The notes under the pieces are model-generated. The model was not told the origin of the DNA, did not search any database, and saw only the letters and a program-made list of their open reading frames with translations. Made by a program: the position numbers and the translations under genes. Of a stretch of 64,000 bases of DNA, positions 63,252-64,000 are shown piece after piece; the stretch's first letter is position 1; each line of letters begins with the position of its first letter. Source of the stretch: Marinobacter xestospongiae (lineage in GTDB: Bacteria; Pseudomonadota; Gammaproteobacteria; Pseudomonadales; Oleiphilaceae); assembly GCF_023156385.1 (NCBI RefSeq), contig NZ_JAKZAK010000001.1:62001-126000 (forward strand), written 5' to 3'.

Positions 63252-64000
63252 TCAGAGACCGGCCTGTTTCAGGCGTACCGCGTGATTGCGGAACAGGGTC
63301 TCGGGCCGGGTCTCGAACAGTGACACCATACCCAGGACGTGGTTGTTCACATCAATGTGATTCATGGTGTAGTTGTCCTTGATCACCTGGCCAAAATGGC
63401 TGGAGCAGCGGCCGGTGACGCCGTCGTTGGCCTCCTCGAAGGCCAGGCTGGTGGCGCCAAACAGCGCATCGGACAGGTCCAGGCCCGTGGTGAAGGTGGC
63501 GGTGCCACTCCAGGAGTAAAGACGGATCGGGTGGCCATTGATGGTGACTTCCGCCGGCCCTTCGCCGCAGGCGGATTCCGGCACCCCGGCGGGGAACTGG
63601 GCGTTGAAAGCAGCGGAGCCGTCGCTGTTGAACTCGGCCAGCATGGCGTTGACATCGGCACGGTCATGGCGGTTGTCGGACAGCAGGTTGACCAGATTGC
63701 CAACGGCGTTGGAGAAGGCCTCGAAGGTGATGCCCCGCAATGTACCTTCCGGTGCAATGCCTGTTGCCACATCCGCCAGCGGCGACCCTTTGTGGGGGGA
63801 GTGGGCGGTGGACACCGAGGCGACCAGGTCTGGTCGGACATTCATGACATAGCGGGAGGTGAGGCCTCCCTGGCTGTGGCCAATCAGGTTGAACTTCTCA
63901 ATCTGTCCGTTGGACGCCGCGCGGATCTCCTCGAGTTGCTCGATCAGCCGTTCACCGCGCATGGCGGAACTGTCGAAGGCGTTGATCCTGGGGATGAATA
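63252..64000 (-). CDS. Secreted triacylglycerol lipase, family I.1/I.2 (5' end beyond window)
   Basis: The 3' part (249 codons) of a Pseudomonas/Burkholderia-type lipase; the frame remains open to the window edge, so the signal peptide and first residues are missing. Seen: nucleophile elbow NLIGHSQGGLTSRYV, HSPHKGSPLAD, the disulfide cysteines in ESACGEGP and GRCSSHFG, the catalytic aspartate in NDGVTGRCSSH and histidine in YTMNHIDVNNHVLG. These match the LipA layout of P. aeruginosa. Its folding needs the adjacent foldase. Export is through type II secretion in relatives. Confidence 0.95.
   Translation of the reverse strand, partial: FIPRINAFDSSAMRGERLIEQLEEIRAASNGQIEKFNLIGHSQGGLTSRYVMNVRPDLVASVSTAHSPHKGSPLADVATGIAPEGTLRGITFEAFSNAVGNLVNLLSDNRHDRADVNAMLAEFNSDGSAAFNAQFPAGVPESACGEGPAEVTINGHPIRLYSWSGTATFTTGLDLSDALFGATSLAFEEANDGVTGRCSSHFGQVIKDNYTMNHIDVNNHVLGMVSLFETRPETLFRNHAVRLKQAGL

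Overview
This looks like 64 kb of the chromosome of a marine gammaproteobacterium, with Marinobacter or a close relative as my best guess. Most of the window has G+C-rich, strongly biased codons. The housekeeping content also fits that group: asmA-mutY-yggX-tRNA-Phe, hisBHAF, gpmI-envC-ctpA-yibQ, secB, a complete suf operon ending in sufT and sufE, fabA-fabB, a PP2C/kinase fusion beside a nitrate transporter, anaerobic ribonucleotide reductase, and a lipase with its foldase. No rRNA, CRISPR array or prophage was seen; one tRNA (Phe) is present.

Left end (1-5213) is an accessory region of visibly lower G+C next to the 3' end of tRNA-Phe. It carries a five-gene minus-strand operon: a BesD-like Fe(II)/2-oxoglutarate amino-acid halogenase, a BesC-like haem-oxygenase-fold diiron enzyme, an EamA exporter, an extra aspartate-semialdehyde dehydrogenase and a truncated possible acyltransferase. 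Behind it lie a degenerate integron-attC-like sequence and the remnant of an IS3-family element. This is the best candidate for an unusual biosynthetic system.

5.2-19.2 kb is core: tRNA-Phe, yggX, mutY, asmA, an SRPBCC protein, hisBHAF with its terminator, the envelope-remodelling run yibQ-ctpA-envC-gpmI, then a rhodanese-fold protein and secB. 19.4-26.6 kb is a haem-acquisition locus behind a Fur-like site (receptor, double HmuY lipoprotein, HmuS, HmuTUV). 26.6-32 kb holds trmL, a thiolase, folM, cca and a TraF-like outer-membrane protein. Between folM and cca sits a 270-bp palindromic element whose two halves each form a hairpin with different stem sequences.

32.6-40.3 kb is an unusual chaperone/usher-like surface-fibre operon: two DUF4402 proteins, a PapD-like chaperone, an usher-like protein ending in a SPOR domain and a FlgT-like protein preceded by seven 16-bp tandem repeats. 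40.3-46.9 kb is sufBCDSATE behind a strong IscR-type-1 site, with no iscR gene nearby. 47-57 kb holds trhP, fabAB, an nnrS gene under an NsrR-like site, SirB-like and SRPBCC proteins, and the narK/kinase pair. 57.3-64 kb holds a voltage-gated channel with an acidic filter, an EVE protein, an FNR/NrdR-controlled class III ribonucleotide reductase whose glycyl-radical segment is a separate 46-residue gene, nrdG, and the lipase foldase with the 3' part of the lipase gene. All family assignments come from reading the sequence; no searches were run.
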